Below, in pieces: positions 34,730 to 44,296 of a stretch of DNA of 64,000 nt. Made by a program: the position numbers and the translations under genes. Within the stretch, counting starts at the first letter, position 1. The number at the start of each line of letters is the position of its first letter. The DNA is from Photobacterium frigidiphilum (GTDB lineage: Bacteria > Pseudomonadota > Gammaproteobacteria > Enterobacterales > Vibrionaceae). The stretch lies in assembly GCF_003025615.1 (NCBI RefSeq), contig NZ_PYMJ01000011.1, positions 62,001-126,000 of the forward strand, given 5' to 3'. The notes under the pieces are model-generated. The model searched no databases. It was not told the origin of the DNA and saw only the letters and a program-made list of their open reading frames with translations.

Positions 34730-36865
34730 TTACTCTGTAACGACGACTGGAATATCTTGATTCTTATCTCGACGTTTTTTGTGTGCCAGCTTCTTAAGTG
34801 GCGGACATTTTTCTTCGTTGTAATAAGTGATTTGGCAGTCTAGACAGTAATGGCACTCACGCATGTTGATCACACCATCAGGCTGGATTGCCTGGATTTC
34901 ACACTCTTTCGCGCATGTCTTACAGGGCGAACCACAGTCAGGACGACGTTTCAACCAATTAAATAAGCGCACGTTATTGGTGACCGACAGTGCAGCGCCT
35001 AATGGACACAGGTAGCGACAGAAGGTTTTTCGGTTAAACAGGTTCAACAAGATCAGGAATGCAGCCCAAGCAACAAATGGCCATTCACGATCAAACTTCA
35101 ATAAGAAGGTGGTTTTAAACGGTTCAATTTCGGCAAATTGTTCAGCCATTGATAACGAGTCGAGCGAGATCCCGAACAAACCTAATAAAATAAGATATTT
35201 GATGGTCCACAAACGTTCATGCACAGCATACGGCAATTCGAATTGAGGGATTTTGAAATGGCGGGCAAGTTGATTGACCAGCTCCTGCAAGGCTCCGAAC
35301 GGGCATAGCCAGCCACAGTAAACGGCGCGTCCCCACAGTAAAATGGTCACAGCAGCAGCACACCATAAGATGAAAATAATCGGATCGAGTAAGAAAAGAT
35401 CCCAGGAAAAATCGCTCATCAATGCCTGCAAAAATGTGAAGACATTCACCACAGACAGCTGTCCACCCCATGACCAACCAATAAACACGACAGTTACCGC
35501 CAGAAAGCCATGACGTAAGTTATGCATAAAGGTGGGATGGCGAACCAATACATCCTGGAAAAACAGGATCAGTAGCAAAACACTCAGCAAAGCAAGAAGT
35601 ATCACAACTTCGAACTGGCGCTCTTTCCATACTTGTTGGGTCAGTGATAATTCAGGCTCAGGGACAATCGCAGGCGGCGTATCGACATATTTCCCCAACA
35701 TGTCGTAACTACCTTTAAAGCTGGTGAACAGGCTATCGAGCGGACCAGTCTGGCGTCGAACCAGCAATTCAAGCTGCCAACTTGCTCCCGGATCAAGTTC
35801 ATGATGCGCCTGCACTCGGAACACCGACATTTCTTTAAACGTCGGGGCTCCTGCAATATACAAATCCGTAATACGGTTATGGTCGAGATCGCGAAATGAA
35901 ATCGCATTCTCATTCTGATGAATCTGGAGACGATCAAAGATCCCCCCCCGCACATAACCTGACCCCTTGAACGAGTAACCATTACCCAATACGACTAGTA
36001 GATGTTCGCCCGGTTTCAAAGGTTGCACTAACCACTCATAATCGGCATCACCGAACAAATTACGCCCTATCGTTGGCACATCAGCAAGCGCAAAATAGAT
36101 TTCAGCGAACATATCCTGCTTTTGATCCGTAGGGATATTACCAATATGCTCAGCCTCTGTGCCAATAAAGGCTTCATCGATTTTTTCATTGGTCAGATAG
36201 AGCTTGCGTATCGAACCATCCCCCGTTAACTGAAGCCAGTCTGCTTTTTCAAACTGATCTTGATAGATGGTCGATGGAGGCTGGATGATGGTTTGTTGTT
36301 TTTTAATAATCCCTAGAGACTGGGCCACTTTTGTTGCCGCTTTAGTAACGGCAACATTCATCACCATGACTGTCACAGTTGCGCCTGACAAGCCATCAAC
36401 GGCAACATAGCCCTCGCTCTTATTACCACCAACTTTGATTCTGTCCTTCACCGATAAGCCAGTGTATTGATCGGCAAAGGCCCACAATTTTTTCTCTGGA
36501 ATACCCGCCAGAATAATCGGTTCATGGTGTTCCAGCACTTTGGCAGTCAGGTAGTTACCTTGCGGATCGATAGCCACCAGCATATTAACTGGCTCGCCGG
36601 AATAGGCCGGGATTTTAGCGACATCATTGGTTTCAAAAGCATAGCCGATAATGTCTTGATCTTTGTAGATCCGCCAGACAGGGATTTTCCCCTGTTTTTC
36701 AGCAATTTTTGTTGCGCTGGGAAAGGTTTTTTTGATAAGGGGGATAGGATCCTTTGGCGGACTAACAAACAATGCACTTGCAGGTGCTATCCCTCCCACA
36801 AAGAGTAAAAGGAATAAGAGCGCACGAAAAATAGTTGTTCTGAATAAGCTAATCTTTTGCACCAA
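34730..36865 (-). CDS. nosR: NosR membrane flavo-iron-sulfur protein
   Basis: 711 residues. After a signal segment comes a periplasmic FMN-binding domain, with the flavin threonine in GLSGATVTVM near residue 160. Five or more membrane helices follow, carrying the CGWLCPFGALQE and CRYLCPLGAALS cysteine motifs. The C-terminal ferredoxin part has CGSPCKTCAKEC and CHYCLDC clusters. NosR passes electrons to NosZ and is needed for nos expression. It is first in the operon, with an FNR-type box 70-83 bases upstream. Confidence 0.95.
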   Translation of the reverse strand: MVQKISLFRTTIFRALLFLLLFVGGIAPASALFVSPPKDPIPLIKKTFPSATKIAEKQGKIPVWRIYKDQDIIGYAFETNDVAKIPAYSGEPVNMLVAIDPQGNYLTAKVLEHHEPIILAGIPEKKLWAFADQYTGLSVKDRIKVGGNKSEGYVAVDGLSGATVTVMVMNVAVTKAATKVAQSLGIIKKQQTIIQPPSTIYQDQFEKADWLQLTGDGSIRKLYLTNEKIDEAFIGTEAEHIGNIPTDQKQDMFAEIYFALADVPTIGRNLFGDADYEWLVQPLKPGEHLLVVLGNGYSFKGSGYVRGGIFDRLQIHQNENAISFRDLDHNRITDLYIAGAPTFKEMSVFRVQAHHELDPGASWQLELLVRRQTGPLDSLFTSFKGSYDMLGKYVDTPPAIVPEPELSLTQQVWKERQFEVVILLALLSVLLLILFFQDVLVRHPTFMHNLRHGFLAVTVVFIGWSWGGQLSVVNVFTFLQALMSDFSWDLFLLDPIIFILWCAAAVTILLWGRAVYCGWLCPFGALQELVNQLARHFKIPQFELPYAVHERLWTIKYLILLGLFGISLDSLSMAEQFAEIEPFKTTFLLKFDREWPFVAWAAFLILLNLFNRKTFCRYLCPLGAALSVTNNVRLFNWLKRRPDCGSPCKTCAKECEIQAIQPDGVINMRECHYCLDCQITYYNEEKCPPLKKLAHKKRRDKNQDIPVVVTE

Positions 36866-36934
36866 CAGACTCCAAGATAGTACTTTTGCCTAAGTCACCA
36901 AATGAAGTATATTAAATGCAACTAACACCCTGTC

Positions 36935-36948
36935 ATGATTGAGATCAA
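36935..36948. promoter_or_regulatory. FNR/NNR-type box before nosR
   Basis: ATGAT-TGAG-ATCAA matches TTGAT-N4-ATCAA with one difference; the TGAT/ATCA halves are perfect. It lies about 76 bases before the nosR start. It predicts activation under low oxygen by FNR or a related regulator. Confidence 0.7.
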
Positions 36949-37164
36949 TTAACTTACACATCATTACATCTGTACAACCAAACCGTGACATATATGACAA
37001 ATGTACTATTTAAGATACAGACGCCGTATTACGCCTTCTGTTAACCGTGATAGCTCACCCCAAAATCACCCAAGGTTAATATCTGCTTTAGTTTATCCAA
37101 CAAAGGGCTACAGTTTAATCATCTATTCATTTTCAGTTCATGGCACTTCGATTACACTACAAAT

Positions 37165-37515
37165 ATGAAAAAATATAATAGATTTCTATACATTTTCAGT
37201 TTCCTCTTTTTATTGGCTTTTCATGTCAATGCTGCCCCGCAACTAGAAATTGATGAAGATCACGACGAAGTAATGCATGCCGTTCAACAGGGGTTGATTC
37301 AACCTTTTTCTGCGTTACAAGAAAAGGTTGCCAAGCAACTTAATGGTCGCATTATAAAAGTAGAGTTAGACGAAGATGATGATGTATGGGTGTATGAACT
37401 AAAACTGATTGACCCAAACAACAATATCGTAAAAGTCGAATATGAAGCCCGTACACTCACCATTATCGAAATTAAAGGTCGTGGGCTAGAAAATATCATC
37501 AAGGTGAACGAATGA
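37165..37515 (+). CDS. PepSY-domain exported protein
   Basis: 116 residues with a signal peptide (FLYIFSFLFLLAFHVNA, then APQ). The mature part is one PepSY-type domain, ending with VKVEYEARTLTIIEIKGRG. It overlaps the following response regulator gene by four bases (ATGA), so the three genes form one operon. PepSY proteins beside PhoPQ-like kinases are thought to modulate signalling or periplasmic peptidases. Acidic stretches (DEDHDE, DEDDD) could bind cations. Confidence 0.8.
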   Translation: MKKYNRFLYIFSFLFLLAFHVNAAPQLEIDEDHDEVMHAVQQGLIQPFSALQEKVAKQLNGRIIKVELDEDDDVWVYELKLIDPNNNIVKVEYEARTLTIIEIKGRGLENIIKVNE

Positions 37516-38171
37516 AAATATTAGTAGTTGAAGACGAAATTACCCTTGGTGAGCAAATCATTGATGGTTTAGAAAGTAACGGCTGGATTGCAGAACTTTC
37601 GCGTGATGGGATTGATGCCCTATACCGTGCAACATCTGAACCTTGGGATGTTATCGTTTTGGATTTAGGCTTACCAAAACTTGACGGATTAACGGTATTA
37701 AAAAGTATTCGAGATGAAAAAGTGAATACGCCGGTTGTTATTTTAAGTGCGCGTAATGAGCTTACCCAACGGGTTGAAGGGTTAAATGCAGGGGCTGATG
37801 ATTACCTCACCAAGCCTTTTCAGATGGTTGAGTTAATCGCCCGTTTACGTGCCCAGTTACGCCGTTCAACGGGTAATGCGTCCCCTGTTATTCAGGTCCA
37901 AGAATTAAGTTTAGATACGCGAACATCAAACGTATTATGGCAAGGTCAAGTCGTCGATCTTACGGCATTAGAATTTAAGGTGCTGTCTTACCTTATGCAT
38001 AATACTGATAAAGTGATTTCAAGAACGGAATTGGTCGAGCACATTTACAAGCAAGATTTTGATCGTGACTCTAATACGATTGAAGTATTTATTGGTCGTA
38101 TTCGCCGTAAGATCGGCAATGATGTTATCAAGACAGTTCGCGGTCTCGGATACCGTATCAATGCCAATTAA
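37512..38171 (+). CDS. OmpR/PhoP-family response regulator
   Basis: 219 residues. The receiver domain has DE near the N-terminus, the phospho-aspartate in VIVLDLGLPKLDG (about residue 51), and the lysine in LTKPFQ. The C-terminal winged helix contains DSNTIEVFIGRIRRKIG and TVRGLGYRI. It is translationally coupled to the PepSY gene before it and overlaps the kinase gene by 11 bases. Its targets are unknown; the nearby nos operon is one candidate, but without direct evidence. Confidence 0.92.
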   Translation: MKILVVEDEITLGEQIIDGLESNGWIAELSRDGIDALYRATSEPWDVIVLDLGLPKLDGLTVLKSIRDEKVNTPVVILSARNELTQRVEGLNAGADDYLTKPFQMVELIARLRAQLRRSTGNASPVIQVQELSLDTRTSNVLWQGQVVDLTALEFKVLSYLMHNTDKVISRTELVEHIYKQDFDRDSNTIEVFIGRIRRKIGNDVIKTVRGLGYRINAN

Positions 38172-39498
38172 CACAATTGAAAAACGACTTCCTAGCCTTC
38201 GTAGCCGTCTACTTATCGCGGCGGCTGCTTGGCTTATTGTAATTACGCTTTCTGCTGGTTATCTTGTTCCGAGTTTCATAAAAACTTACCTAGTCGGTCA
38301 AGAAGAACAACAACTCAAGCTTTATCTTGATCAACTTACAGCGCTTGTTGATGTAACCACCGACGGTAAAATGTCATTATCAGGCAAACTCTCAAACCCT
38401 CTCTTTGAATCGCCCTACAGCGGATTATATTGGTCGCTGACTATCAATGACCAACAATTACGTTCTCGTTCCCTGTGGGATACCCGTATTCGAGGCAATA
38501 AAGAAGAAGGCTTTATTGGGCCTAACAAACAGCCACTAATCGTGATCAGCCGAGAGTTCTTCGTACCTGAAGCTGACGATCCGGTCAATTTATCGGTCGC
38601 GATTAATAAAGACAAACTCAATGCTACATTACAAAAACTAACACATGGTTTGTGGTTAATATTAATCATTATGGCTATCGGTATTTTAGCGTTAACGTGG
38701 TTGCAAGTTAGCTGGTCGTTATCTCCCCTAAGAAAGCTCCAACAGAACTTAAAAAAAGTACGAAATGGTGAGCTTACTGAATTAACGGGCATTTATCCGA
38801 CGGAAGTTAAACCTGTTATCGATGACCTAAATGCACTGCTATTCCATTATCAGGAACTACTAGAACGTGCCCGTAACCATTCAGGCAACCTTTCTCATGC
38901 ACTTAAAACACCTATAGCCATATTAAACAATGAAGTCGCCCTGCTAAACGACGTAGATAAAACAAAGTTAACCCCTGCTTTACTGCAATTACAACAGCAT
39001 ATTGATTATCACTTAGGCAGAGCACGTATGGCAGGCGCTGTAAATATTCTAACGGCCAAGACTGCCCCATCATCCCGTGTCGATGCCATTTCTATGGCCA
39101 TGGATAAAATTTATGCACACCGTGAAGTGATATTGGTCAACGAGTTAGACAGTGATTTGAATATCGCGGTTGAAAAGCGAGATCTCGATGAAATAGTGGG
39201 AAATTTTATTGAAAATAGCTACAAATGGGCAAACAGTTTAATTCGGGTACATCAGCAATCTGTCGATACTGACACAGTGAGCATTGTGATTGAAGATGAC
39301 GGACCCGGTATCGCTGAAGATGAATGCAATGAAGCACTAAAGCGGGGTATTCGATTAGATGAAAGTACCCCAGGAACAGGCTTAGGGCTCAATATTGCAA
39401 ATGAACTTGCGCATAGCTACCGCGGAGAATTAATTCTGAGTCGAAGCCCATTAGGTGGGCTAAAAGCAGAGATAACCTTGCCATTACCAAGAAGTTGA
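38161..39498 (+). CDS. PhoQ-like sensor histidine kinase
   Basis: 445 residues from the ATG at 38161. Two membrane helices (about 18-38 and 160-182) flank a periplasmic sensor of roughly 120 residues. A HAMP-like linker follows, then the phospho-histidine in LSHALKTPIAIL (the PhoQ-type H-box). The ATPase domain has the N-box GNFIENSYKWA, EDDGPGI and GTGLGLNIA. It should phosphorylate the response regulator encoded just upstream. The signal is unknown; PhoQ relatives sense cations or peptides. Confidence 0.9.
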   Translation: MPINTIEKRLPSLRSRLLIAAAAWLIVITLSAGYLVPSFIKTYLVGQEEQQLKLYLDQLTALVDVTTDGKMSLSGKLSNPLFESPYSGLYWSLTINDQQLRSRSLWDTRIRGNKEEGFIGPNKQPLIVISREFFVPEADDPVNLSVAINKDKLNATLQKLTHGLWLILIIMAIGILALTWLQVSWSLSPLRKLQQNLKKVRNGELTELTGIYPTEVKPVIDDLNALLFHYQELLERARNHSGNLSHALKTPIAILNNEVALLNDVDKTKLTPALLQLQQHIDYHLGRARMAGAVNILTAKTAPSSRVDAISMAMDKIYAHREVILVNELDSDLNIAVEKRDLDEIVGNFIENSYKWANSLIRVHQQSVDTDTVSIVIEDDGPGIAEDECNEALKRGIRLDESTPGTGLGLNIANELAHSYRGELILSRSPLGGLKAEITLPLPRS

Positions 39499-39540
39499 AT
39501 ACGTAAAAATCTCGCTTCATTTACGTTATCAGCTTCGCTT

Positions 39541-39780
39541 TTATAGAGGCCAAAAAATCATATTCACAATGCGTACAATAACGCCAACAACAAAGCAACT
39601 AACCCCAAAGCGATACCAACGGTATTCGTGTGCATCCATCCCTACACGCTTAAAAACCATTACCGCTACACCAGACCAATCTTTCGTACGTTTAACATAG
39701 AGAAATATACTCTTAGCGATAAATAGAACGCCCGTGACGAGTAATATTACTTCAACAAAGCCCATCGTCGCTTCTAACAT
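39541..39780 (-). CDS. Small membrane protein of unknown function
   Basis: 79 residues with two hydrophobic helices (about 7-28 and 57-78) joined by a basic segment (YVKRTKDWSG...DAHEYRWYR). No known family recognised. Same strand as the HTH gene 149 bases upstream, and convergent with the histidine kinase gene. Confidence 0.55.
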   Translation of the reverse strand: MLEATMGFVEVILLVTGVLFIAKSIFLYVKRTKDWSGVAVMVFKRVGMDAHEYRWYRFGVSCFVVGVIVRIVNMIFWPL

Positions 39781-39929
39781 ATCAATAATCCTTTTGCTTT
39801 ATAAATCCATTTAATAAACACTTAATATAATGAGAATACCGTTCTCGATTAATTCTAAGATACCAATTTTAATGCAAGCATCAATTAGACCTTAGTTGAA
39901 ATGCTTTGTTTATGGCGGCTAAACCCACT

Positions 39930-40424
39930 CTACTTACTGTTAATTAATGCTTCTATACGTTTATGTTCTAGCTGCTCTGGTGTTGAAAAGCTGAACCATT
40001 TATAGATATATTTACGCTTATCTAATGGTATGTCTGTACTTAATTCAACGTCACCACCTTCGGCAAACAGTGAGCTACAAACAGACTGATGTAGACGCCA
40101 ACACAAATGATTACTTTCAGGGTAATCAATAAGAAAAGCCTTTAATGTAGAATAATAACGCAACGTACCAACAGCATTAAAACTACCGTCGTTTTTATCA
40201 TAAAGTTCTTTAAAGGTTTCACCCAACAAGGTTTCTCGCATTTGGCAAAGGCTGTAAATTTCAGCTTGAATCTCATCAGGTATTGCTAAACTACCCGACT
40301 CCCAGCTCTGCCAAGTACTTCTTGATACACCATTACCAATGACGTCAGCGGCTTCGGTTACTTCAAGCATCAAAATCTTTCGTATAGCCTGTAACTCAAC
40401 ATTATTCATGTTTAGCCAACTCAT
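39930..40424 (-). CDS. YdiL/Aca2-like helix-turn-helix protein
   Basis: 164 residues. The N-terminal 60 form an HTH: VELQAIRKILMLEVTEAAD, then STWQSWESGSLAIPDEIQ. A second conserved patch is LRYYSTLKAFL...WRLHQSVCSSLFAEGG. From memory, this pattern is shared by E. coli YdiL (DUF1870) and by the anti-CRISPR-associated repressor Aca2. The last 45 residues extend beyond Aca2 length. It probably binds DNA and may repress its own gene; the palindrome TATCTAGATA lies 22 bases upstream. No anti-CRISPR gene is evident beside it. Confidence 0.72.
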   Translation of the reverse strand: MSWLNMNNVELQAIRKILMLEVTEAADVIGNGVSRSTWQSWESGSLAIPDEIQAEIYSLCQMRETLLGETFKELYDKNDGSFNAVGTLRYYSTLKAFLIDYPESNHLCWRLHQSVCSSLFAEGGDVELSTDIPLDKRKYIYKWFSFSTPEQLEHKRIEALINSK

Positions 40425-40732
40425 ATCATTACCTTCACTCAGTACTATCTAGATAAACATCATACGACAGCAATTAAACCATTGGAAATAAATCCATTTC
40501 GACAGGATAAGTCGAAACATCATCGTTTAAAAATGGCAGTACTTGCACACTCGTAGAAAGCTTAATCGAAGGTATTTTTAGCGCTGTATTAGTAAGTGCG
40601 ACGGCGCTTGAAAGGTGAATCTAAACGAATTGAAAAGAATAAGCACAACATGCGTTAAAGTTTGAATGCTTACTGCCTGACTTTAGTGTAAAATCCAGCC
40701 CCCAGAATATATAACGCACGATACGAGACGAC
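40425..40732. other. Divergent promoter region
   Basis: It separates the HTH gene from the ABC-class ATPase gene. It contains the palindrome TATCTAGATA (40446-40455) next to the HTH gene and a hairpin TTTCGAC/GTCGAAA (40497-40517). A -10-like TGTAAAAT lies about 45 bases before the ATPase gene. No gene seen. Confidence 0.45.
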
Positions 40733-42379
40733 ATGCAATTACTCGAAGCCAAATTACACAAAATCGACCGCCATAATTACCGCAGCTATTCTAGTATGCG
40801 TGGTGAATACACTTTCGTTGACTTCGACTTTTTTATCGATACTGTTCAAGCCGACCCTTATGCGCCGGCTTCTCGTGTTCGTGCTCGCCGTAAATGGGCG
40901 CTAACTGATTTAGCATGGTTGAAAGATCAATCTCAAGATTACCAGCGTGCCGCACGTGATTTTATCGCACGCCAATTTGCCGATCTTTCACAACAAGAAA
41001 ATGGCATTCAAATCGATCGTCCTGGTCAGGTTATTCTTGACCGTACCGCTGTCGTTTTTGATGAAGAAGGTATTGAGTTACGTTTCCGAATTAATTTGCC
41101 TGCAGACGACCGTAAAATCATTGCTAAAAAAGCGATGAATTTAATGACGTTCACCATGCCTAAAATTATCCGTCGTTCTACGATTGCTCGTGAACTTCCG
41201 ATTGAAGAAATGAAGCGTCATTGTGAAGCAGTAGAAGATCAAGTTGCTTTACGTAAGCAGCTTGAAGAAAACAACCTATTAGCGTTCGTTGCTGATGGCA
41301 GCGTATTACCTCGCCTTGCTGGTAATGTTGATTTACCAATGGCTGATGCAATTCCTTTTGAATGCCCAGCAGAATTGGCTATCGAACTAGATGCACCGCA
41401 TAAAGGTAAAATTCGCGGCATGGGCGTACCTAAAGGTATCACCATGATTGTTGGTGGTGGTTTTCATGGTAAATCAACCCTACTCAATGCTATCGAAAGC
41501 TCTGTTTACGATCATATTCCTGGCGATGGTCGTGAATACATTGTCACAGATGAATCTGCGACAAAAATTCGTGCAGAAGATGGCCGCTGTGTGCATAACG
41601 TCGATCTTTCTCCGTATATTAGTAATTTACCTATGGGTAAAGATACGGCATCGTTCAGTACACAAGATGCATCAGGTTCAACATCGCAAGCATCATGGTT
41701 GCAAGAATCACTTGAAGCAGGTGCTAAAGCATTGCTTATCGATGAAGATACCTCTGCATCGAACTTCATGATCCGTGATGAACGTATGCAGGCGTTAATT
41801 TCAAAAAATGATGAACCGATTACACCGCTTGTAGATCGCATTGCACTACTTCGTGATCAACTGGATGTCTCTGTATTATTAGTTATGGGCGGTTCTGGCG
41901 ATTATTTGGATGTAGCTGATACAGTTATTCAAATGCATAACTACCAAGCACTTGATGTAACAGCAAAAGCAAAAGAAGTTATTGCTACGCACCCTACTCG
42001 TCGTACATCTGAAGGGTCTGAAATCTTACCACTTCCTCGTACACGTCAGCTAAATCGCGCTGCACTTAAAACCATGCTTGAAGACGGTAAATTCCGTATT
42101 CAGGTTAAAAACAAAACAACATTACGCTTTGGTCGTGAGCTTATTGACCTGCAAGCGTTAGAGCAAATTGCCGATTCAAGCCAATTATATACTGTAGGTT
42201 GGTTATGGTTCCAACTTGCCCAAGGCAAAGGATGGGAAAAACAACCATCGAAAGCATTTGAAAACATGCTGAATGATGATTGGTTCCGCACAATGCCGCA
42301 TTATGGTGACTTAGCAAAGCCACGTGCAATCGACGTAATGGCTGTTTTAAACCGTATGCGTAAAGCCGACTTTAAGTAA
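40733..42379 (+). CDS. Predicted ABC-class P-loop ATPase
   Basis: 548 residues of the bacterial ABC_ATPase family (MRB1590-like). The N-terminal region of about 200 residues is conserved but uncharacterised. The ATPase part has Walker A GGGFHGKSTLL near residue 243, an SGSTSQ signature-like block, and Walker B ALLIDEDTSASN. There is no membrane segment, so it is not a transporter subunit. Relatives may act on RNA or ribosomes; the substrate is not established. Monocistronic with a clear terminator. Confidence 0.85.
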   Translation: MQLLEAKLHKIDRHNYRSYSSMRGEYTFVDFDFFIDTVQADPYAPASRVRARRKWALTDLAWLKDQSQDYQRAARDFIARQFADLSQQENGIQIDRPGQVILDRTAVVFDEEGIELRFRINLPADDRKIIAKKAMNLMTFTMPKIIRRSTIARELPIEEMKRHCEAVEDQVALRKQLEENNLLAFVADGSVLPRLAGNVDLPMADAIPFECPAELAIELDAPHKGKIRGMGVPKGITMIVGGGFHGKSTLLNAIESSVYDHIPGDGREYIVTDESATKIRAEDGRCVHNVDLSPYISNLPMGKDTASFSTQDASGSTSQASWLQESLEAGAKALLIDEDTSASNFMIRDERMQALISKNDEPITPLVDRIALLRDQLDVSVLLVMGGSGDYLDVADTVIQMHNYQALDVTAKAKEVIATHPTRRTSEGSEILPLPRTRQLNRAALKTMLEDGKFRIQVKNKTTLRFGRELIDLQALEQIADSSQLYTVGWLWFQLAQGKGWEKQPSKAFENMLNDDWFRTMPHYGDLAKPRAIDVMAVLNRMRKADFK

Positions 42380-42406
42380 TCTGCCATATTTAGAAAAATA
42401 CCTAAG

Positions 42407-42429
42407 CCCGCAGTAATGCGGGTTTTTTT
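42407..42429 (+). terminator. Intrinsic terminator
   Basis: CCCGCA and TGCGGG with a GTAA loop followed by seven T, 28 bases after the ATPase stop. Confidence 0.9.
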
Positions 42430-42555
42430 ATCCCTTAACCTCCTCATTTGTTTTTCTAAATTCTAACCCTTGAATCAACCAATGCATTAATAAGCCTCTA
42501 TACTTTTTAAATTCACTTTTTACACTCTGTGAAATGGGCTTAATAAGGCTACGAT

Positions 42556-43392
42556 ATGTATAAAATGCATTTCATCGATTCTTTACCAATTTACCTTATC
42601 GCAGGGTTAATTCTTGGCTCTATTTTATTGGTATTTGAATTTGGTTATCGATTAGCACGCATATTTTTAGCAGATAAATTGAACAAAGCGATTAGCCCAA
42701 TGACGGGAGGGTTAGGTGGGTTACTGGCCTTTATTCTTGCTATAACATTCAGCATGGCAGCTGGAAAAAATGATGCCAGAAAGCAACTGGTTTTAGATGA
42801 AGCTAACGCAGTAGGTACTGCCGTATTACGTACAGCTTTTCTGCCTGAACCTTACAAAAAAGATAGTAAATTATTACTCGTTTCTTATATCAATGAAAGA
42901 TTAATATCAAAAGAAGAAAAAAAACGAGTACTTAAATCCTCACAGAGTGAAGATCGCGTTAATCTACTTATAGCAAATAGTGTCATATTGCATGAGAAAC
43001 TATGGCGCAATGCAGTTAGTGCGTATAACGTTGAACAAAACCAGATCATCAAACTCTATATTGAGTCACTCAACCAAGTTATCGATATCCATACCGAGCG
43101 TGTAAATAAAAGCCTTCAAAGCCGAATTCCAATCAGTATTTGGTTTAGCTTAATACTGCTCACTTTTCTAACAATGGTGCTTACAGGCGTTCAGGTTGGA
43201 TCACAAAGTGAGGCTCGAATGCTAATAGCTGCACTTCCATTTGCGCTTGCTTTCACCCTTGTTTTAACATTAATTATCGAGCTCGATAGACCTAATCGAA
43301 GCATTCTTTCTGTTAGCCAACAACCGCTAATTGATTTACAACGTTCGCTATCGCCGCAAATGTCAGCAAGTAACCAACAAGACAGACAATGA
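42556..43392 (+). CDS. DUF4239-like membrane protein (bestrophin-like fold)
   Basis: 278 residues. Two N-terminal helices (about 12-32 and 50-68, the second after GGLGGLLAFILAITFSMA) and two C-terminal helices (about 195-215 and 220-238) flank a cytoplasmic helical region of about 120 residues. This 2+2 layout and the DEANAVGTAVLRT segment fit the DUF4239 family. Function unknown, possibly an anion channel. A second ATG three codons in (42565) could be used. Stands alone. Confidence 0.72.
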   Translation: MYKMHFIDSLPIYLIAGLILGSILLVFEFGYRLARIFLADKLNKAISPMTGGLGGLLAFILAITFSMAAGKNDARKQLVLDEANAVGTAVLRTAFLPEPYKKDSKLLLVSYINERLISKEEKKRVLKSSQSEDRVNLLIANSVILHEKLWRNAVSAYNVEQNQIIKLYIESLNQVIDIHTERVNKSLQSRIPISIWFSLILLTFLTMVLTGVQVGSQSEARMLIAALPFALAFTLVLTLIIELDRPNRSILSVSQQPLIDLQRSLSPQMSASNQQDRQ

Positions 43393-43537
43393 ATCGTCTA
43401 GGCGTATTTCACGACTGAAACGTTAAGATGAGTTTTATTATTCTGGAAGGGAAACAATCAGATACTTACTTCAGTCTGTATTGCATTGCATTTCATGTTA
43501 GGCTCACACGCAGATAAATTAGCTTGGGACGGCAACA

Positions 43538-44266
43538 TTGAAAACGCAATTGACGAAAACAGGCTTGACTAGATTCTGTCTGGCAACCACTCTACCCTTG
43601 ATTTCATTTACAGCATTGGCTAACAATTTTTATGTTGAATCGACCTTCATTCAAAATGGTCAAACAATGGGGCCTCCTGCGTTCAATATATTCAATAACA
43701 GTGACAGAACGTTCAATGTTGACCACAATACTGCCATTAATTATTCAGTTATCGAGAAAAAAGACGGCAGCGTAAACATAGAAGCCGTAGTCATTGAAAC
43801 CAGTAAGCGTGGTGACTCTTATCAGTTGCAGCCCATTATCACGATAGAAGCCGATGGTGAATCGAATGGTATGTTATTGGGTAAATCAAAAGCGATACCT
43901 TTTCTTGATTGGCAACTGAGTGCGATCAAATCATACACTGTTACTTTCCATCTGCTTTCTAGCAATAAACAAAACTGCCTGAATTACACCAATGAAAGTG
44001 AAACACTTTGCTTTGACTCAACGCCCTTACTGGATACAGATGCCTTTTTGTATATCCGTAAGAAAGCAGAAGACCCATCGGTATTAGAAATTAAACTTAC
44101 AGATAACGGTGCCAATACATTGCGCACCTTCACACGTGAAAATATAGACCAATGGATGGGTGTGATGATCGATGGACAACTTGTAAACGCGAGTATCATT
44201 CGTTCTGAAATGGGAGGGGATATTTTGATGCCATTACCCAAACAAGCAGCTGCTGCTGAAGAATAA
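43538..44266 (+). CDS. Exported protein of unknown function
   Basis: 242 residues from a TTG start. The signal peptide (RFCLATTLPLISFTALA, then NN) indicates periplasmic or surface location. The body is beta-rich and polar with one cysteine pair (QNCLNYTNESETLCF). The C-terminus is MPLPKQAAAAEE. No family recognised. It stands alone, and the rare start suggests low translation. Confidence 0.6.
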   Translation: MKTQLTKTGLTRFCLATTLPLISFTALANNFYVESTFIQNGQTMGPPAFNIFNNSDRTFNVDHNTAINYSVIEKKDGSVNIEAVVIETSKRGDSYQLQPIITIEADGESNGMLLGKSKAIPFLDWQLSAIKSYTVTFHLLSSNKQNCLNYTNESETLCFDSTPLLDTDAFLYIRKKAEDPSVLEIKLTDNGANTLRTFTRENIDQWMGVMIDGQLVNASIIRSEMGGDILMPLPKQAAAAEE

Positions 44267-44296
44267 CATCAATACCTACTTACTCGCCTTTTCCTA

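Noticed and set aside
39541..39780. Anti-CRISPR gene next to the Aca2-like gene
   Set aside because: The product has two membrane helices and no resemblance to known anti-CRISPRs; it is also downstream of the HTH gene, while acr genes normally lie upstream.
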